Positions 17,515 to 27,712 are shown, counted from the first letter of the stretch. The stretch: 63,424 nucleotides of DNA from Prevotella sp. (GCA_017524385.1 JAFWSS010000001.1:1-63424), one strand, 5' to 3'. Made by a program: numbers and translations. The notes: generated by a model from the sequence alone, not told the origin.

Positions 17515-17546
17515 CAAAGATACGGCAAACAAACAGGGTGTGCAAT
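17515..17546 (-). promoter_or_regulatory. Promoter of the DUF2023-flavodoxin operon
   Basis: On the minus strand, ATTG (complement of 17543-17546), 20 nt, then TATCTTTG (complement of 17515-17522). An inverted repeat TAAAAAC/GTTTTTA (17550-17556 with 17561-17567) abuts it upstream. Confidence 0.75.
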
Positions 17547-17755
17547 ACCTAAAAACGAGTGTTTTTAAGCACTGCATACCTATGAAGCCATGCCATGACA
17601 GATTAATCAGAAGTAGGTATTCTGCTTTCATGGGGTTTCTTGCTTGAATCATATGCCCCTTAAACTCCTGCAAGTTGAACGAATACGAAAATTTCAAAAT
17701 GCCCACGAAAATGCAAAAAAATGAACATAAGTCGAGGTATGATGCAAAAAAGCAC

Positions 17756-17763
17756 TATCTTTG
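17756..17763 (+). promoter_or_regulatory. Probable -7 box of mutS2
   Basis: TATCTTTG matches TAnnTTTG; the expected -33 position has no good TTG. The leader would be about 100 nt. The remaining sequence between 17547 and 17755 contains no gene I can support. Confidence 0.5.
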
Positions 17764-17868
17764 TAGCCCGACCGGCTTCAACGCTCCATGGCTCTTCACA
17801 GGAAATGCAAAGCCAAGAGAAGGTGCATACCTCAAGGCCATGGTAAAAAGAAACTCGTATGAACGATT

Positions 17869-20421
17869 ATGGAAGAAACAAAAAGAATGACCTACCCCGA
17901 CAATTTCGAATCAAAGATTGGATTCAACGAAATACGACAACTCCTATTGGAACGGTGCCTTTCCACCCTTGGCAAGGACCTTGTGGAGGAGATGCACCCC
18001 AGCACTGACGCAGGCGTGGTGAACCGTCTTTTGCGTGAAGTAAGCGAATTTCGCCGCATCCAAGAGGAGAGCGACGACTTCCCCTTGCAATATTTCTTCG
18101 ACATGCGCCAGAGCGTCTCCCGCCTTCGCTTGGAAGGCACACACCTCGACGAAGGAGAGTTGTTCGACCTTCGCCGTTCCCTGGAGACCATCAGCAACAT
18201 CGTATCGTTTCTCAACCGCACACGCGGCGGTTCAGAAAGCAACGACGCCGAAGATGCCGACTACGCCTACCCCACCCTTCACGGACTGACAAACGACGTG
18301 AAGACCTTCCCTTCCCTCATCCGCGACATCGACCAAGTGTTGGACAAATACGGCAAGATACGCGACAACGCCAGTACACGCCTGTTGGAAATCCGACGCG
18401 AACTATCCCGTGTGGAGGGGAACATCTCGCGCATGCTCTATGGCATCCTCCGTTCCGCCCAAAGCGAGGGGTTGGTGGAAAAAGATGCCGCACCCACCTT
18501 GCGCGACGGCCGTCTGGTGCTCCCCGTTGCGCCGGCCATGAAACGCAAGTTGAAAGGCATTGTCCATGACGAAAGTGCCACGGGAAAGACCGTGTATATC
18601 GAACCCGCTGAAGTGGTGGAAGCCAACAACCGCATCCGGGAACTGGAGTCGGAAGAGCGCCGGGAAATCATTCGCATCCTCACAGAGTTGGCCAAGGTGC
18701 TACGCCCCCATGTGACCGAGATGCTGCAATCCTATCACTTGTTGGCTGCCATCGACCTGATACGTGCAAAGGCGGAGTTGGCGGCCATGACGATGGGGTT
18801 CGAACCCGAAGTGCAAGACACCCCGCACATCGACTGGATACGTGCCATCCACCCCTTGCTTCATTTCTCGTTGTCGCGCCAAGGCAAGAAGGTGGTGCCA
18901 CTCGACATCATGCTCACCAAGGAGAAGCGCATGCTCATCATCTCCGGCCCGAACGCCGGCGGCAAGTCGGTATGCCTGAAGACGGTGGGGTTGCTGCAAT
19001 ACATGCTCCAGTGCGGTCTTCCCATACCCATTGGCGAGCGCTCTCGCTGTGGCATTTTCCATCGCATCATGATCGACATCGGCGACGAACAGAGCATAGA
19101 GAACGACCTGAGCACCTATTCCAGCCATTTGCTCAACATGAAGATGATGATGCGCCTGTCTGACGACCACACACTGCTGCTCATCGATGAATTCGGCACC
19201 GGCACGGAGCCGCAAATCGGTGGCGCCATCGCAGAGTCGGTGTTGCGGCAACTATGGAAGCACAAGACATGGGGTGTAATCACCACCCACTACCAAAACT
19301 TGAAGCATTTCGCCGACGACCACGATGGTGTCGCCAATGGTGCAATGCTATATGACCGCCATGAGATGCGCCCCCTCTTCCAATTGGAAATCGGCCGCCC
19401 GGGCAGTTCGTTCGCCATAGAGATTGCCCGCAAGAGCGGCATCCCCGAGGAGGTGATACACGATGCGAGCGAATTGGTGGGCAGCGAGTACATCCAGAGC
19501 GACAAATACCTGCAGGACATCGTGCGCGACAAGCGCTACTGGGAGGGAAAGCGCCAGACCATCCATCAGCGCGAGAAAGAGTTGGAGAAGACGGTTGCAC
19601 ACTATGAAGAGGAAATCAAACAGTTGCGCGAGAGCCGCAGGGCAATCATAGCCAAGGCCAAGCAAGAGGCAGAGGACCTGCTTCGCGAGAGCAACCGCCG
19701 CATAGAGAACACCATCCGTGAAATCCGTGAGAGTCAGGCCGCAAAGGAAGAGACGCGGCGGGTGAGGGAGTCGCTCGACGACTTCAAGCAGGAGGTGTCC
19801 AACCTTGACACCGAGGCGAATGACGAGTTGGTATCGAAAAAGATGCGCCAAATCCAGGAGCGGCGCGAGCGGAAGGAGAAGCGACGGAAGGAAAAGGAGA
19901 AAGAAAAGGCACAGCAGGCCGGCTCACCCACCAAGCCGAAGCCATCGCGACCGGAAGGTGTCATCGCCGCTGGCGACACTGTTCGCATCAAAGGTCTCAC
20001 CACCATAGGCCGCGTGGAAAACGTGGAAGGCAAGATGGCGACGGTGGTGTTTGGCGACATGCGGACAAAACTGCGTGTCGAGCGCCTGGAGCACGCCGAG
20101 ATGCCGGTGAAAGAAGCACCTACTTATGCCACTGTTGGTCGACAGACACGGGAGACGATAGACGAGAGGAAGTTGAACTTCAAGCAAGACCTCGACATCC
20201 GAGGCATGCGTGGCGAGGAGGCCATCAACGCCGTCACATATTTCATTGACGATGCCTTGTTGCTGGGAATGACCCGCGTACGCATACTTCACGGCACGGG
20301 TTCGGGAATCCTGAGGCAGTTGGTCAGACAATACCTCTCCACGGTGCCTGGTGTGACCCATTATCGTGATGAGCACGTTCAGTTTGGAGGCGCTGGTATC
20401 ACCGTAGTCGACTTGGACTGA
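17869..20421 (+). CDS. mutS2: MutS2 family endonuclease/ATPase
   Basis: An 850-residue MutS2. The N-terminal core and clamp regions precede Walker A SGPNAGGKSVCLK at about 358-370 and Walker B LLLIDEFGTGTEP at about 437. A long coiled coil rich in Arg, Glu and Lys (about 545-690) follows, and the C-terminal Smr nuclease domain (about 775-850) has LDIRGMRGEEA and ILHGTGSGILR. The mismatch-recognition domain of MutS is absent, as expected. MutS2 is linked to suppression of recombination and to rescue of collided ribosomes; the role here is inferred. Translation could begin at 17869 or at the next ATG, 17887 (MTYPDNFESKIGF), which aligns with family N-termini. Confidence 0.94.
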   Translation: MEETKRMTYPDNFESKIGFNEIRQLLLERCLSTLGKDLVEEMHPSTDAGVVNRLLREVSEFRRIQEESDDFPLQYFFDMRQSVSRLRLEGTHLDEGELFDLRRSLETISNIVSFLNRTRGGSESNDAEDADYAYPTLHGLTNDVKTFPSLIRDIDQVLDKYGKIRDNASTRLLEIRRELSRVEGNISRMLYGILRSAQSEGLVEKDAAPTLRDGRLVLPVAPAMKRKLKGIVHDESATGKTVYIEPAEVVEANNRIRELESEERREIIRILTELAKVLRPHVTEMLQSYHLLAAIDLIRAKAELAAMTMGFEPEVQDTPHIDWIRAIHPLLHFSLSRQGKKVVPLDIMLTKEKRMLIISGPNAGGKSVCLKTVGLLQYMLQCGLPIPIGERSRCGIFHRIMIDIGDEQSIENDLSTYSSHLLNMKMMMRLSDDHTLLLIDEFGTGTEPQIGGAIAESVLRQLWKHKTWGVITTHYQNLKHFADDHDGVANGAMLYDRHEMRPLFQLEIGRPGSSFAIEIARKSGIPEEVIHDASELVGSEYIQSDKYLQDIVRDKRYWEGKRQTIHQREKELEKTVAHYEEEIKQLRESRRAIIAKAKQEAEDLLRESNRRIENTIREIRESQAAKEETRRVRESLDDFKQEVSNLDTEANDELVSKKMRQIQERRERKEKRRKEKEKEKAQQAGSPTKPKPSRPEGVIAAGDTVRIKGLTTIGRVENVEGKMATVVFGDMRTKLRVERLEHAEMPVKEAPTYATVGRQTRETIDERKLNFKQDLDIRGMRGEEAINAVTYFIDDALLLGMTRVRILHGTGSGILRQLVRQYLSTVPGVTHYRDEHVQFGGAGITVVDLD

Positions 20422-20440
20422 AATATTTTTAAGAAGTTAG

Positions 20441-20492
20441 AGAAGTTAGAGACATTAGTTTTGCCATTGGCGGACTAATGTCTCTAACTTCT
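20441..20492. terminator. 19-bp perfect hairpin, bidirectional terminator
   Basis: AGAAGTTAGAGACATTAGT (20441-20459) is exactly complementary to 20474-20492, with a 14-nt loop. It sits between convergent mutS2 and the DUF5723-type gene. Confidence 0.7.
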
Positions 20493-20507
20493 ATAACTTA
20501 TTCTTGT

Positions 20508-21902
20508 TTACATTTTCACATTGAATCCAAACGAAACGCCACCATTTGAGTTGAGCGGAATGAATTCCTTGCTCATCTTGCCCAACAGGCAGTCCATTCC
20601 GAGGAAGAAATTGAATTTCTTGGTATGGAAATTGGCGAGGAATCCCATGTTGGCTTGGTAGGAGTTGACCGCGAGGGCCAGCGTTCCGTCAAACCAATCA
20701 ATCGGTGAGATGTTCCCGCTCAATCTTGCCTCGCTCCAGGAATGCGGGCCATTGATGCGTGTCGTACCCAGGAGACCGATTTTGAGCATTTGGAATGTCG
20801 GGAGTACATATTCTGCTCCAACGTTGAGGGTGGTTCCGATTCCGGTCACCCTTGCCCCCTTGTCGCCTTTGTCACGCAGGTTGGCGAAGTCGAGCAACTG
20901 GTCGCCATATTTGTCGGCCTGCTTGTCGAGCACGTTGGGAGAATCCCCGCCGATGGTGACATCGTGGAATCCATCGAAGACGAAAGTGTTCTCATCGTTT
21001 TGCGCGCGGAAGTCATTTGTCCACACGATAGCACCAAGGTCGAGGAGCGAAGCGCTGAGAGTCACATCATCGGTCAGTTTGTACACCAAACCAGCATCGA
21101 CAGCGAGTCCGAACCCGCTTGGTCCGCCAAGGTCCAAGTCCACGTCGTTGACATGGTTGCTGGTACCCGGCTTTGAGGAATAATCCTTCGTCTTGCTGAG
21201 GTATTTGAATCCTTTCATGCTCACGTCGGATTGCGCCTTCGCCTTCACCAACCATTGATTGGCATCTGAAAGGTCGGCCACCACTCCGTCCATTTTGACA
21301 CTGGCGTCACCCAATCCCAAGAGTAGCTTGGCCTTGCCACCTACCTTCATCTTGTCGCTCACCTTCCTGGAGTGACCGAAACTGAGTTCGGTGAAAGCCT
21401 GTGCGCTGAGGTCGATGTCGCCTATCTCATAGTGCTTGTTCTCTGCGTAAGCTGCAAGCTCAAAAAGTTTGTAGGGTGCAGATATGTCTGCCTGCGCTCT
21501 CACATTGAGTTCGACCGTGTTGTATCCTCCCCATTTCTTGAATCCCATGGAGAAAATCGTTTCCTTCAGCGTCCCATTGATTTTGTTGTCGCCAGAGGCA
21601 AAGCCCGAAAGCGGGTTGGAAAGATAGGGGTTCATGAAAGAGGTCATCTTCTTGTCGCTCCTGTCAGGATAGAGGGGGTTTTTGTGCATCAGTTCCTCCA
21701 AGCCGAAATTACCCGACATGTTGACATTGAAGTTGCCAACAAAAGGAATGGAGAAATAGTTTTCCTCATTGTCCAAAGCCGGGTTGATGTCGTGCCTGTA
21801 GAGGAAATTGTCGGAGAAATAGCCTGTCTTTAGGTCTTGTGCTGCTGCGGTCCCTGCCAATATGGTGCAGAGAGCCATTGCCATGTATTTTGCTTTTTTC
21901 AT
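20508..21902 (-). CDS. DUF5723-like outer-membrane protein
   Basis: A 464-residue exported protein with signal peptide MKKAKYMAMALCTILAGTAAAQ. The mature part begins DLKTGYFSDNFLYRHDINPAL, the type of opening I associate with DUF5723, and ends GGVSFGFNVKM. Many short amphipathic strands with aromatic-rich turns suggest a beta-barrel similar to the FadL/PorV group, though no substrate is known. It is the second gene of a two-gene operon with the large lipoprotein upstream (45 bp gap). Confidence 0.7.
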   Translation of the reverse strand: MKKAKYMAMALCTILAGTAAAQDLKTGYFSDNFLYRHDINPALDNEENYFSIPFVGNFNVNMSGNFGLEELMHKNPLYPDRSDKKMTSFMNPYLSNPLSGFASGDNKINGTLKETIFSMGFKKWGGYNTVELNVRAQADISAPYKLFELAAYAENKHYEIGDIDLSAQAFTELSFGHSRKVSDKMKVGGKAKLLLGLGDASVKMDGVVADLSDANQWLVKAKAQSDVSMKGFKYLSKTKDYSSKPGTSNHVNDVDLDLGGPSGFGLAVDAGLVYKLTDDVTLSASLLDLGAIVWTNDFRAQNDENTFVFDGFHDVTIGGDSPNVLDKQADKYGDQLLDFANLRDKGDKGARVTGIGTTLNVGAEYVLPTFQMLKIGLLGTTRINGPHSWSEARLSGNISPIDWFDGTLALAVNSYQANMGFLANFHTKKFNFFLGMDCLLGKMSKEFIPLNSNGGVSFGFNVKM

Positions 21903-21947
21903 TGTTTCTCTGATGTTTGTTTCACACGTATGCTACATGAATGTGTT

Positions 21948-23774
21948 TCAGTTCAAGTCGATGGCGACTTTTCCCGACTTCTGCACTTTGAGGCTTTTGA
22001 CTTTGACGACTTGGTGGTATGCGTTGAGCATCACTCCGGAAACGGTTTTTCCTGCAGCCGACTTTGCCGTCATGTGCACCTTGAAAGCGAGTCCGTCAAG
22101 GGTCTTGAACACACTGTTGTCCTTGGGCCTGACATAGATTACCTCTTCTGTGGTGGTCGGTGTCTTTCCGTCTGCGGAAGCGGCGATGACCTTCTCCACG
22201 CTGACTTCCAACTTGTCATTGGGAATGGCATTTCCATTCACATCGACACCGTATGCCGTCAGTGTGAGGTATGCCGGGATGGTGTTGTCGATGCTGGCCG
22301 TCACCTTTAGGAATCCATCGATGGTTTTCACGCCATCCACGTTTTTCTCCACGAAGCTGATGTCCTTCACATGTTCGTTCCATCCTGTGTATTCATCATT
22401 GTAGATGACGTGTGCGTTCTCCCCCAACGCGATGCCTGATGAGACAGAGAGACGTATCGTTCCCCGGTAGTCGGTATCGAGTTTGATGTCCGACACCTGC
22501 GTGTCATCACCCGTTCCCACGAGGTCGATGAGTGCGATGCTGTCGGGCAGGTTGCGTATGACGTCGCAAATGTCGGGCACGACGATGACGGTGGTGTCAG
22601 TGGAGTTGGATGGTCTTCTTCTTACACTGATGACACTCTCTCCATTGGCCTTGTAGCTGAACTGCGGCACGTCGATTCTCTTGAGCACGTTTCCTTTCAT
22701 GTCCTTCGCCACGATGGCTCCCTTCATCTTGTTGGGGAAAGGCACATTGCTGTAGATGTTGATGTTGAGTTGCGGGTCGTAGAGGTCGAGGTTGGTCTCT
22801 TCGTCCTTGAGGAAAGAGGGAATGTTCCTGAGGGCAACACCGCCCACCTTTCCAAATTCCCTTGTGGGAGTGAAGATGCCCCTGGCGGAGTCTCCTCTCA
22901 TGCGGCTGAGAACTGCCGTACCCTTCACTGACAGGTCCTTTGTCGATGACACCTTGTCGAAATCTACAGCCGACTCATAGACATCGACATGCATGCCGAG
23001 CGAACCGTGGAATCTGAATCCCTCACCCTGGTGATACGACATGTAGCTTCCGTCGTCCTTCTTTCCCGAGAGGTCTACGCCCTTGATGTCGACGGTGAAG
23101 GTCACTCCTTCGGAAGGCCTCACGTTATTGAGTTCCAGCACATTGTCATTCAGCTGGATGGAGTCGCCCTTGTAAGCCGCCTTTCCGCAATCCACACATT
23201 TGGGGAAGGCAAACTTCATGGTGGCGATGTTGGAAAGGGCTTGCTGCAGGTCGTTGGCAAAAGCAAGGGTGACGGTGAGCTTGCCGTTTCTGACACCGAG
23301 TTTCTCCAACGCCTTGATTTGCGTGGTCTTGAAATCATAGTCGAAGTCAAGGTCCACCATTGGCGCGTCGAAGGAGATGAGGTCATCGGCCTTTTTCACC
23401 CTGCGCTGTCCTTGTCTCGGCGGCGCCTGGAAGTCTCCTAGGTTGATGGTGTAGGAACCTTGATAAGTTTTTGATGGAATGTAGAACTCGTCCACCCACA
23501 TGTGGGCAGTGAATGACTCGTCGTCAAGGACGTCGATGTTGTACATGCCGTCTTCCGACACTTTGAGGAAGTTGTTTGCTCCCAGGTCAAGCACGTCGTC
23601 GAGGCAGATGCCCTCCGTGGTGTTGTTGGACGGTGATGAGAGATTGCTGCCAAGTCCCACCGTCATATCCACGTCGTCGAGAGTGTAGTCCTTGTCCACA
23701 CATCCAGTGATTGCCACGACAGCAAAGGCAGTCGCCAAGGCGGTTGCGTAACGAAATTTAGAGTTTGTTTTCAT
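21948..23774 (-). CDS. Large Bacteroidales lipoprotein, function unknown
   Basis: A 608-residue lipoprotein with a signal sequence ending VVAITGC (Cys about 25) followed by VDKDYTLDDVDMTVGLGSNL. Repeated beta-rich segments follow without a motif I can name; CVDCGKAAYKGD contains a CxxC that might be structural. The ATG at 23774 is preferred to that at 23801 because it begins the signal peptide and lies after a -7 promoter box. It is probably co-transcribed with the outer-membrane protein gene, so the two may form a surface complex. Confidence 0.65.
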   Translation of the reverse strand: MKTNSKFRYATALATAFAVVAITGCVDKDYTLDDVDMTVGLGSNLSSPSNNTTEGICLDDVLDLGANNFLKVSEDGMYNIDVLDDESFTAHMWVDEFYIPSKTYQGSYTINLGDFQAPPRQGQRRVKKADDLISFDAPMVDLDFDYDFKTTQIKALEKLGVRNGKLTVTLAFANDLQQALSNIATMKFAFPKCVDCGKAAYKGDSIQLNDNVLELNNVRPSEGVTFTVDIKGVDLSGKKDDGSYMSYHQGEGFRFHGSLGMHVDVYESAVDFDKVSSTKDLSVKGTAVLSRMRGDSARGIFTPTREFGKVGGVALRNIPSFLKDEETNLDLYDPQLNINIYSNVPFPNKMKGAIVAKDMKGNVLKRIDVPQFSYKANGESVISVRRRPSNSTDTTVIVVPDICDVIRNLPDSIALIDLVGTGDDTQVSDIKLDTDYRGTIRLSVSSGIALGENAHVIYNDEYTGWNEHVKDISFVEKNVDGVKTIDGFLKVTASIDNTIPAYLTLTAYGVDVNGNAIPNDKLEVSVEKVIAASADGKTPTTTEEVIYVRPKDNSVFKTLDGLAFKVHMTAKSAAGKTVSGVMLNAYHQVVKVKSLKVQKSGKVAIDLN

Positions 23775-23806
23775 TATATGTAAAACGTTGTTGATTTCCA
23801 AAGATG

Positions 23807-23814
23807 CAAATTTA
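23807..23814 (-). promoter_or_regulatory. Probable -7 box of the lipoprotein/DUF5723 operon
   Basis: The complement reads TAAATTTG, matching TAnnTTTG, about 33 bp upstream of the start; no convincing -33 element is visible. Confidence 0.5.
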
Positions 23815-23942
23815 CGTGTTTTTTACAACAATGATGTGTGAATGCAAGTTAAATAATCAAAAAAGGCATTTTTCCCACCATTTTCCCCTATGAGAGGCGT
23901 TGATGTTGCACGCTGCACCCTCTCTGCCGACATGACGTGGCA

Positions 23943-23981
23943 CAAAAACTCCGGGTGAGGCGCATTGCCCCAACCGGAGTC
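23943..23981 (-). terminator. Terminator of the ATP synthase operon
   Basis: On the minus strand ACTCCGG (complement of 23974-23980) pairs with CCGGAGT (complement of 23948-23954), followed directly by TTTTTGTG. It lies 22 bp after the atpG stop codon. The rest of 23815-24002 shows no gene. Confidence 0.75.
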
Positions 23982-24002
23982 TCTTTGTGAAGTCCTGCAA
24001 GG

Positions 24003-24974
24003 TCAGTTGTTGACCGACCCACCAACGATGTCGAGCAATTCGTTGGTGATGGCCTGCTGCCTGCTCTTGTTGTATTGCAAGTTGAGTTCTCGGAGCAATT
24101 CATCAGCATTGTCAGTGGCGGTCTGCATGGCCACCATCCTGGCGGCATGCTCTGAGGCGTTGCTGTCCAGAAGTGCCGTGTAGAGCATGAGATGTGCCAA
24201 TTTGGGCACGAGCACCCCTAGCACGGTGTCCATGTCAGGCTCCACGATGAAGTTGTCGTTGAGCGGCTTCACATTCTCTTTCTCCCCTTCGTCCTCACGC
24301 TCCTTGTGGTGCTTCTTGAGGTAGTCCTGTGCCTTTTTGGTGACGACATTGGATGTGAGGTCTCTTTCGTGGTCTTCCTCGAGTTGCGACTCGATGTCAA
24401 TAGGCATGAAAGTCTTTCGGGTGAGAATTTGCGAACCGGCGCTTTTGAAATGATGATAGATGAGTTCCACCTTGTCAAACTCTCCTGTCCTGTATTTCGC
24501 TCCCAGTTCGGTTGCGATGCTGATGCAGTCGGCGGAGTTGGGCTTGTCGGCCAGTGCCGTGAAGTCACCGGCTGATTGGAACCCAAGTTTGGCAACCTTC
24601 TCTGCCACCTTCCTTCCGATAGGATAGATGACGATATGCTCCTTTCCAAGATGCTGGTATTCCGCTATGACCTGCTGCATCAGTTTGATGATGTTGGAGT
24701 TGAAACCTCCGCACAAACTGCTGTTGGACGCGAAAACCACCAGTGCCACATTTTTCACCTCCCTTGCCTTCTCGTACACCGTGTTGGCCTCGGCATCCGA
24801 TGCGAGGAAGGTTTTGAGGATGTGCTCCAACAAGCTTTCATAGGGCAGCATCTTCTCTATCTGCACCTGAGCGTGGTGCAGTTTTGAAGACGCCACCATC
24901 TTCATGGCGCTGGTGATTTTCCTCGTGCTGTTGACCGAGGCTATGCGGTTTTTGATCTCTTTAAGTGAGGGCAT
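24003..24974 (-). CDS. atpG: ATP synthase F1 subunit gamma
   Basis: A 323-residue central-stalk subunit, the last gene of the operon. The N-terminal coiled-coil helix PSLKEIKNRIASVNSTRKITSAMKMVA and the C-terminal helix with ARMVAMQTATDNADELLREL are the conserved parts that rotate inside the alpha/beta ring. It is about 35 residues longer than the E. coli protein, the extra length being a charged insert around 215-240 (HHKEREDEGEKENVKP). It lies 9 bp after atpA. Confidence 0.95.
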   Translation of the reverse strand: MPSLKEIKNRIASVNSTRKITSAMKMVASSKLHHAQVQIEKMLPYESLLEHILKTFLASDAEANTVYEKAREVKNVALVVFASNSSLCGGFNSNIIKLMQQVIAEYQHLGKEHIVIYPIGRKVAEKVAKLGFQSAGDFTALADKPNSADCISIATELGAKYRTGEFDKVELIYHHFKSAGSQILTRKTFMPIDIESQLEEDHERDLTSNVVTKKAQDYLKKHHKEREDEGEKENVKPLNDNFIVEPDMDTVLGVLVPKLAHLMLYTALLDSNASEHAARMVAMQTATDNADELLRELNLQYNKSRQQAITNELLDIVGGSVNN

Positions 24975-24983
24975 GGTATTTTT

Positions 24984-26567
24984 TTACTTAAATTGTCCGG
25001 CGATATCTGCCATGGCAGCCTCGATGACTTTGGAGATGTCGTCGTCGATGACGCCGCTTCCAAGTCGGTCGAGCACCTCTTGCTGGCTGGACCTCATCTT
25101 CTCCAGGAAGAGGTCCTGGCATCTCCTCACCTCGGTGACAGGCACGTCGGCCATAAGCCCCCTTGTACCACAATAGAGGATGGCTATTTGCTCTCCCACG
25201 GGCATGGGGCTGTATTGGGGCTGGATGAGCAGTTGGTTGTTCTTTCGTCCCCTGTCAAGTGTCATGGCTGTCACGGCGTCCATGTCACTGGAGAATTTGG
25301 AGAAAGCCTCCAACTCCCTGTATTGTGCCATATCTATCTTGAGTGTGCCAGCCACCTTTTTCATACTCTTGATTTGTGCGGAGCCACCGACACGGCTCAC
25401 TGAGATACCCACGTTGATGGCAGGTCTGAAGCCTTGGTTGAAGAGGTCGCTCTCAAGGTAGATTTGTCCGTCGGTGATGGAGATTACGTTAGTAGGGATG
25501 TATGCGGATACGTCGCCCGCCTGAGTCTCGATGATGGGAAGCGCTGTCAGCGACCCACCGCCCTTCACATGACCCTTCATGCATTCAGGCAGGTCGTTCA
25601 TCGCCTCGGCCACTTCCTGTTGGTCGTTGATTCTGGCGGCTCTTTCCAGAAGTCGGCTGTGGAGGTAGAACACATCGCCGGGATATGCCTCGCGTCCTGA
25701 CGGCCTTCTGAGGATGAGCGACACCTCGCGATATGCCACAGCCTGCTTGGAGAGGTCGTCATAGACGACAAGGGCAGACTCTCCCCTGTCTCTGAAATAC
25801 TCGCCGATGGCAGCACCAGCAAACGGTGCGTAATACTGCATGGCGGCAGGGTCGGCTGCAGTGGCAGATACGACGATGGTGTAGGGCATGGCTCCATGCT
25901 CCTTAAGGTTTTGCACGAGTGCAGCCACGGTAGATGCTTTCTGTCCTATGGCGACATAGATGCAATAGACAGGTTTTCCAGCCTCGTAGAAACTTTTCTG
26001 GTTGATGATGGTGTCAACGGCGATGGCGGTCTTGCCCGTCTGTCGGTCACCGATGATGAGTTCTCGCTGTCCTCTTCCGATGGGTATCATGGAATCGACG
26101 GCCTTGAGGCCTGTTTGCAGCGGCTCTTTCACCGGCTGCCTGAAGATGACGCCCGGTGCCTTTCGGTCGAGCGGCATTTCAAAGGCATTGGAGAGGTCGA
26201 TGTCTCCCTTTCCGTCGATGGCCTGTCCCAGGGGGTTGATGACACGTCCGAGCATGTTGTCGTTGACGCGGATGGATGCGATGCGCTTTGTCCTTTTGGC
26301 CACCATGCCCTCCTTGATGCCGGAGGTGGTGCCCAGGAGCACGCATCCCACATTGTCCTCCTCGAGGTTCATGACGATGGCCATTGTGCCGTTCTCAAAT
26401 TCGAGGAGTTCGTTAGCCTCCGCGTTTCTAAGTCCGTAAATGCGTGCCACACCGTCGCTCACTTCGAGCACCGTTCCCACCTCGTCAAACTCCTCATTGT
26501 TGCTGATGCCTCTGAGTTGCTGCAAGAGCACTTCTGATACTTCGCTTGGTTTTATTTTGTCAGACAT
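24984..26567 (-). CDS. atpA: ATP synthase F1 subunit alpha
   Basis: A 527-residue nucleotide-binding, non-catalytic subunit. The Walker A motif is [13 protein letters not shown] and the arginine-finger region is in the conserved [12 protein letters not shown] segment. The start is placed at 26567 ([18 protein letters not shown]), the normal N-terminus; the frame stays open to an ATG at 26651 but those 28 residues are unlike the family. It follows atpH after about 100 bp, and atpG starts 9 bp downstream. Confidence 0.96.
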   Translation of the reverse strand: MSDKIKPSEVSEVLLQQLRGISNNEEFDEVGTVLEVSDGVARIYGLRNAEANELLEFENGTMAIVMNLEEDNVGCVLLGTTSGIKEGMVAKRTKRIASIRVNDNMLGRVINPLGQAIDGKGDIDLSNAFEMPLDRKAPGVIFRQPVKEPLQTGLKAVDSMIPIGRGQRELIIGDRQTGKTAIAVDTIINQKSFYEAGKPVYCIYVAIGQKASTVAALVQNLKEHGAMPYTIVVSATAADPAAMQYYAPFAGAAIGEYFRDRGESALVVYDDLSKQAVAYREVSLILRRPSGREAYPGDVFYLHSRLLERAARINDQQEVAEAMNDLPECMKGHVKGGGSLTALPIIETQAGDVSAYIPTNVISITDGQIYLESDLFNQGFRPAINVGISVSRVGGSAQIKSMKKVAGTLKIDMAQYRELEAFSKFSSDMDAVTAMTLDRGRKNNQLLIQPQYSPMPVGEQIAILYCGTRGLMADVPVTEVRRCQDLFLEKMRSSQQEVLDRLGSGVIDDDISKVIEAAMADIAGQFK

Positions 26568-26669
26568 TGTTCGTTTACGGTTTTCTGTTGAAGTGCCTGG
26601 CAAGTGGGAGTCGTCGGGGATTGGACGTTCCACACCCGTTATGGCTTCCACTATTGCCAGCCATGATGT

Positions 26670-27206
26670 TTACTTGCATAACTGTGCCAGGATGGTTCTC
26701 AGCTGGTTTTGGATGCTGGCGTCCAACCTGTATGTGTCATACTCGAGGATGTAGCCCCCGATGATTTCGGGGTTCACCTCGGTTTGAAACTCCACAGTCC
26801 CATTAGTTCTGCTCTCCACCTTCTGCCTCATCTTCTTCTCAATGAGCGGCGTGACGGGCACGGCGGTGATGAGCCTTCCCCGCGTGATGTTGTATTGCTT
26901 CCTGTAGAGCGTGGTGTAGGAAGCAGCCATGAAATGGATGTTGCTCTCCCTGTCCTCGGAAAGTACAAGTTGTATGAACCTCTCGGTGAGAGGTGTCACC
27001 CCTCCTCCACAGGCCGTGGCGAGGAGACTTTTCTTCTTGTCTTTCGCGAGCATGGGGTTGTCGATCGTGAATCTGAGTTCAGGCACCTTGATGAAGCTCT
27101 GCACGAGCGTGGTCATCTCTTGGTAAACCTCTTTCTCAATATTCAGCTCGGTAGCGCTTTTCAGCAGCGCCCTTGCATAACGTACCGATATGACACCTGT
27201 CTCCAT
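26670..27206 (-). CDS. atpH: ATP synthase F1 subunit delta (OSCP)
   Basis: A 178-residue peripheral-stalk subunit that joins F1 to subunit b. The N-terminal helical bundle starts ISVRYARALLKSATELN. The C-terminal domain has TRGRLITAVPVTPLIEKKM and ends IGGYILEYDTYRLDASIQNQ, the classic delta signature. It starts 5 bp after the atpF stop. Its presence argues that this is a standard F-ATPase and not the N-ATPase type, which lacks delta. Confidence 0.94.
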   Translation of the reverse strand: METGVISVRYARALLKSATELNIEKEVYQEMTTLVQSFIKVPELRFTIDNPMLAKDKKKSLLATACGGGVTPLTERFIQLVLSEDRESNIHFMAASYTTLYRKQYNITRGRLITAVPVTPLIEKKMRQKVESRTNGTVEFQTEVNPEIIGGYILEYDTYRLDASIQNQLRTILAQLCK

Positions 27207-27211
27207 GGCTG

Positions 27212-27712
27212 TTATTTCTTAGCATTTTCTACAGCAACCTCATCAAGCAGTCTGTCAATGAAATCCATCTGTGCCTGGTCGGTGGAGAGTTTCTCTCTCA
27301 GCACCTTTTCAGCGATTTTCACGGAAAGTTGCGCCACTTGCGTACGGATGTCGCTGATGGCGTTCTGCCTCTCATTCTCTGCTTCCACCTTGGCTTCAGA
27401 GATGATACGCGCCCCCTCGGCCTTGGCCGTGTCCTTGGCCTTGGCCACGATGGTGTCTTTGGTTTCGGCCGCCTCCTTGAGGATGCGAGCCTGCTCTCCG
27501 CGAGCTTCTTGCAGGATGGATTCGCCTTCTTGTTGTATGTTGGCGAGCTTTTCGTTGGCTTCATGCGCCTTCCTCAGGCTGTCATCGATGAAAGTCTTGC
27601 GCTCCCTCACCATGTTGGTGATGACAGGGAAGCCCCACTTCCACAAGATGAACAGCACCACGAAGAATGTGATGGTCATCCAGAAAAGCAAGCCGGTACT
27701 CGGAGTCAACAT
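27212..27712 (-). CDS. atpF: ATP synthase Fo subunit b
   Basis: A 166-residue protein with a single N-terminal membrane helix (FWMTITFFVVLFILWKWGFP) followed by a long, highly charged alpha-helix (KTFIDDSLRKAHEANEKLANI and onward) typical of the b-subunit stator dimer. It lies 45 bp downstream of atpE and 5 bp upstream of atpH. Confidence 0.94.
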   Translation of the reverse strand: MLTPSTGLLFWMTITFFVVLFILWKWGFPVITNMVRERKTFIDDSLRKAHEANEKLANIQQEGESILQEARGEQARILKEAAETKDTIVAKAKDTAKAEGARIISEAKVEAENERQNAISDIRTQVAQLSVKIAEKVLREKLSTDQAQMDFIDRLLDEVAVENAKK

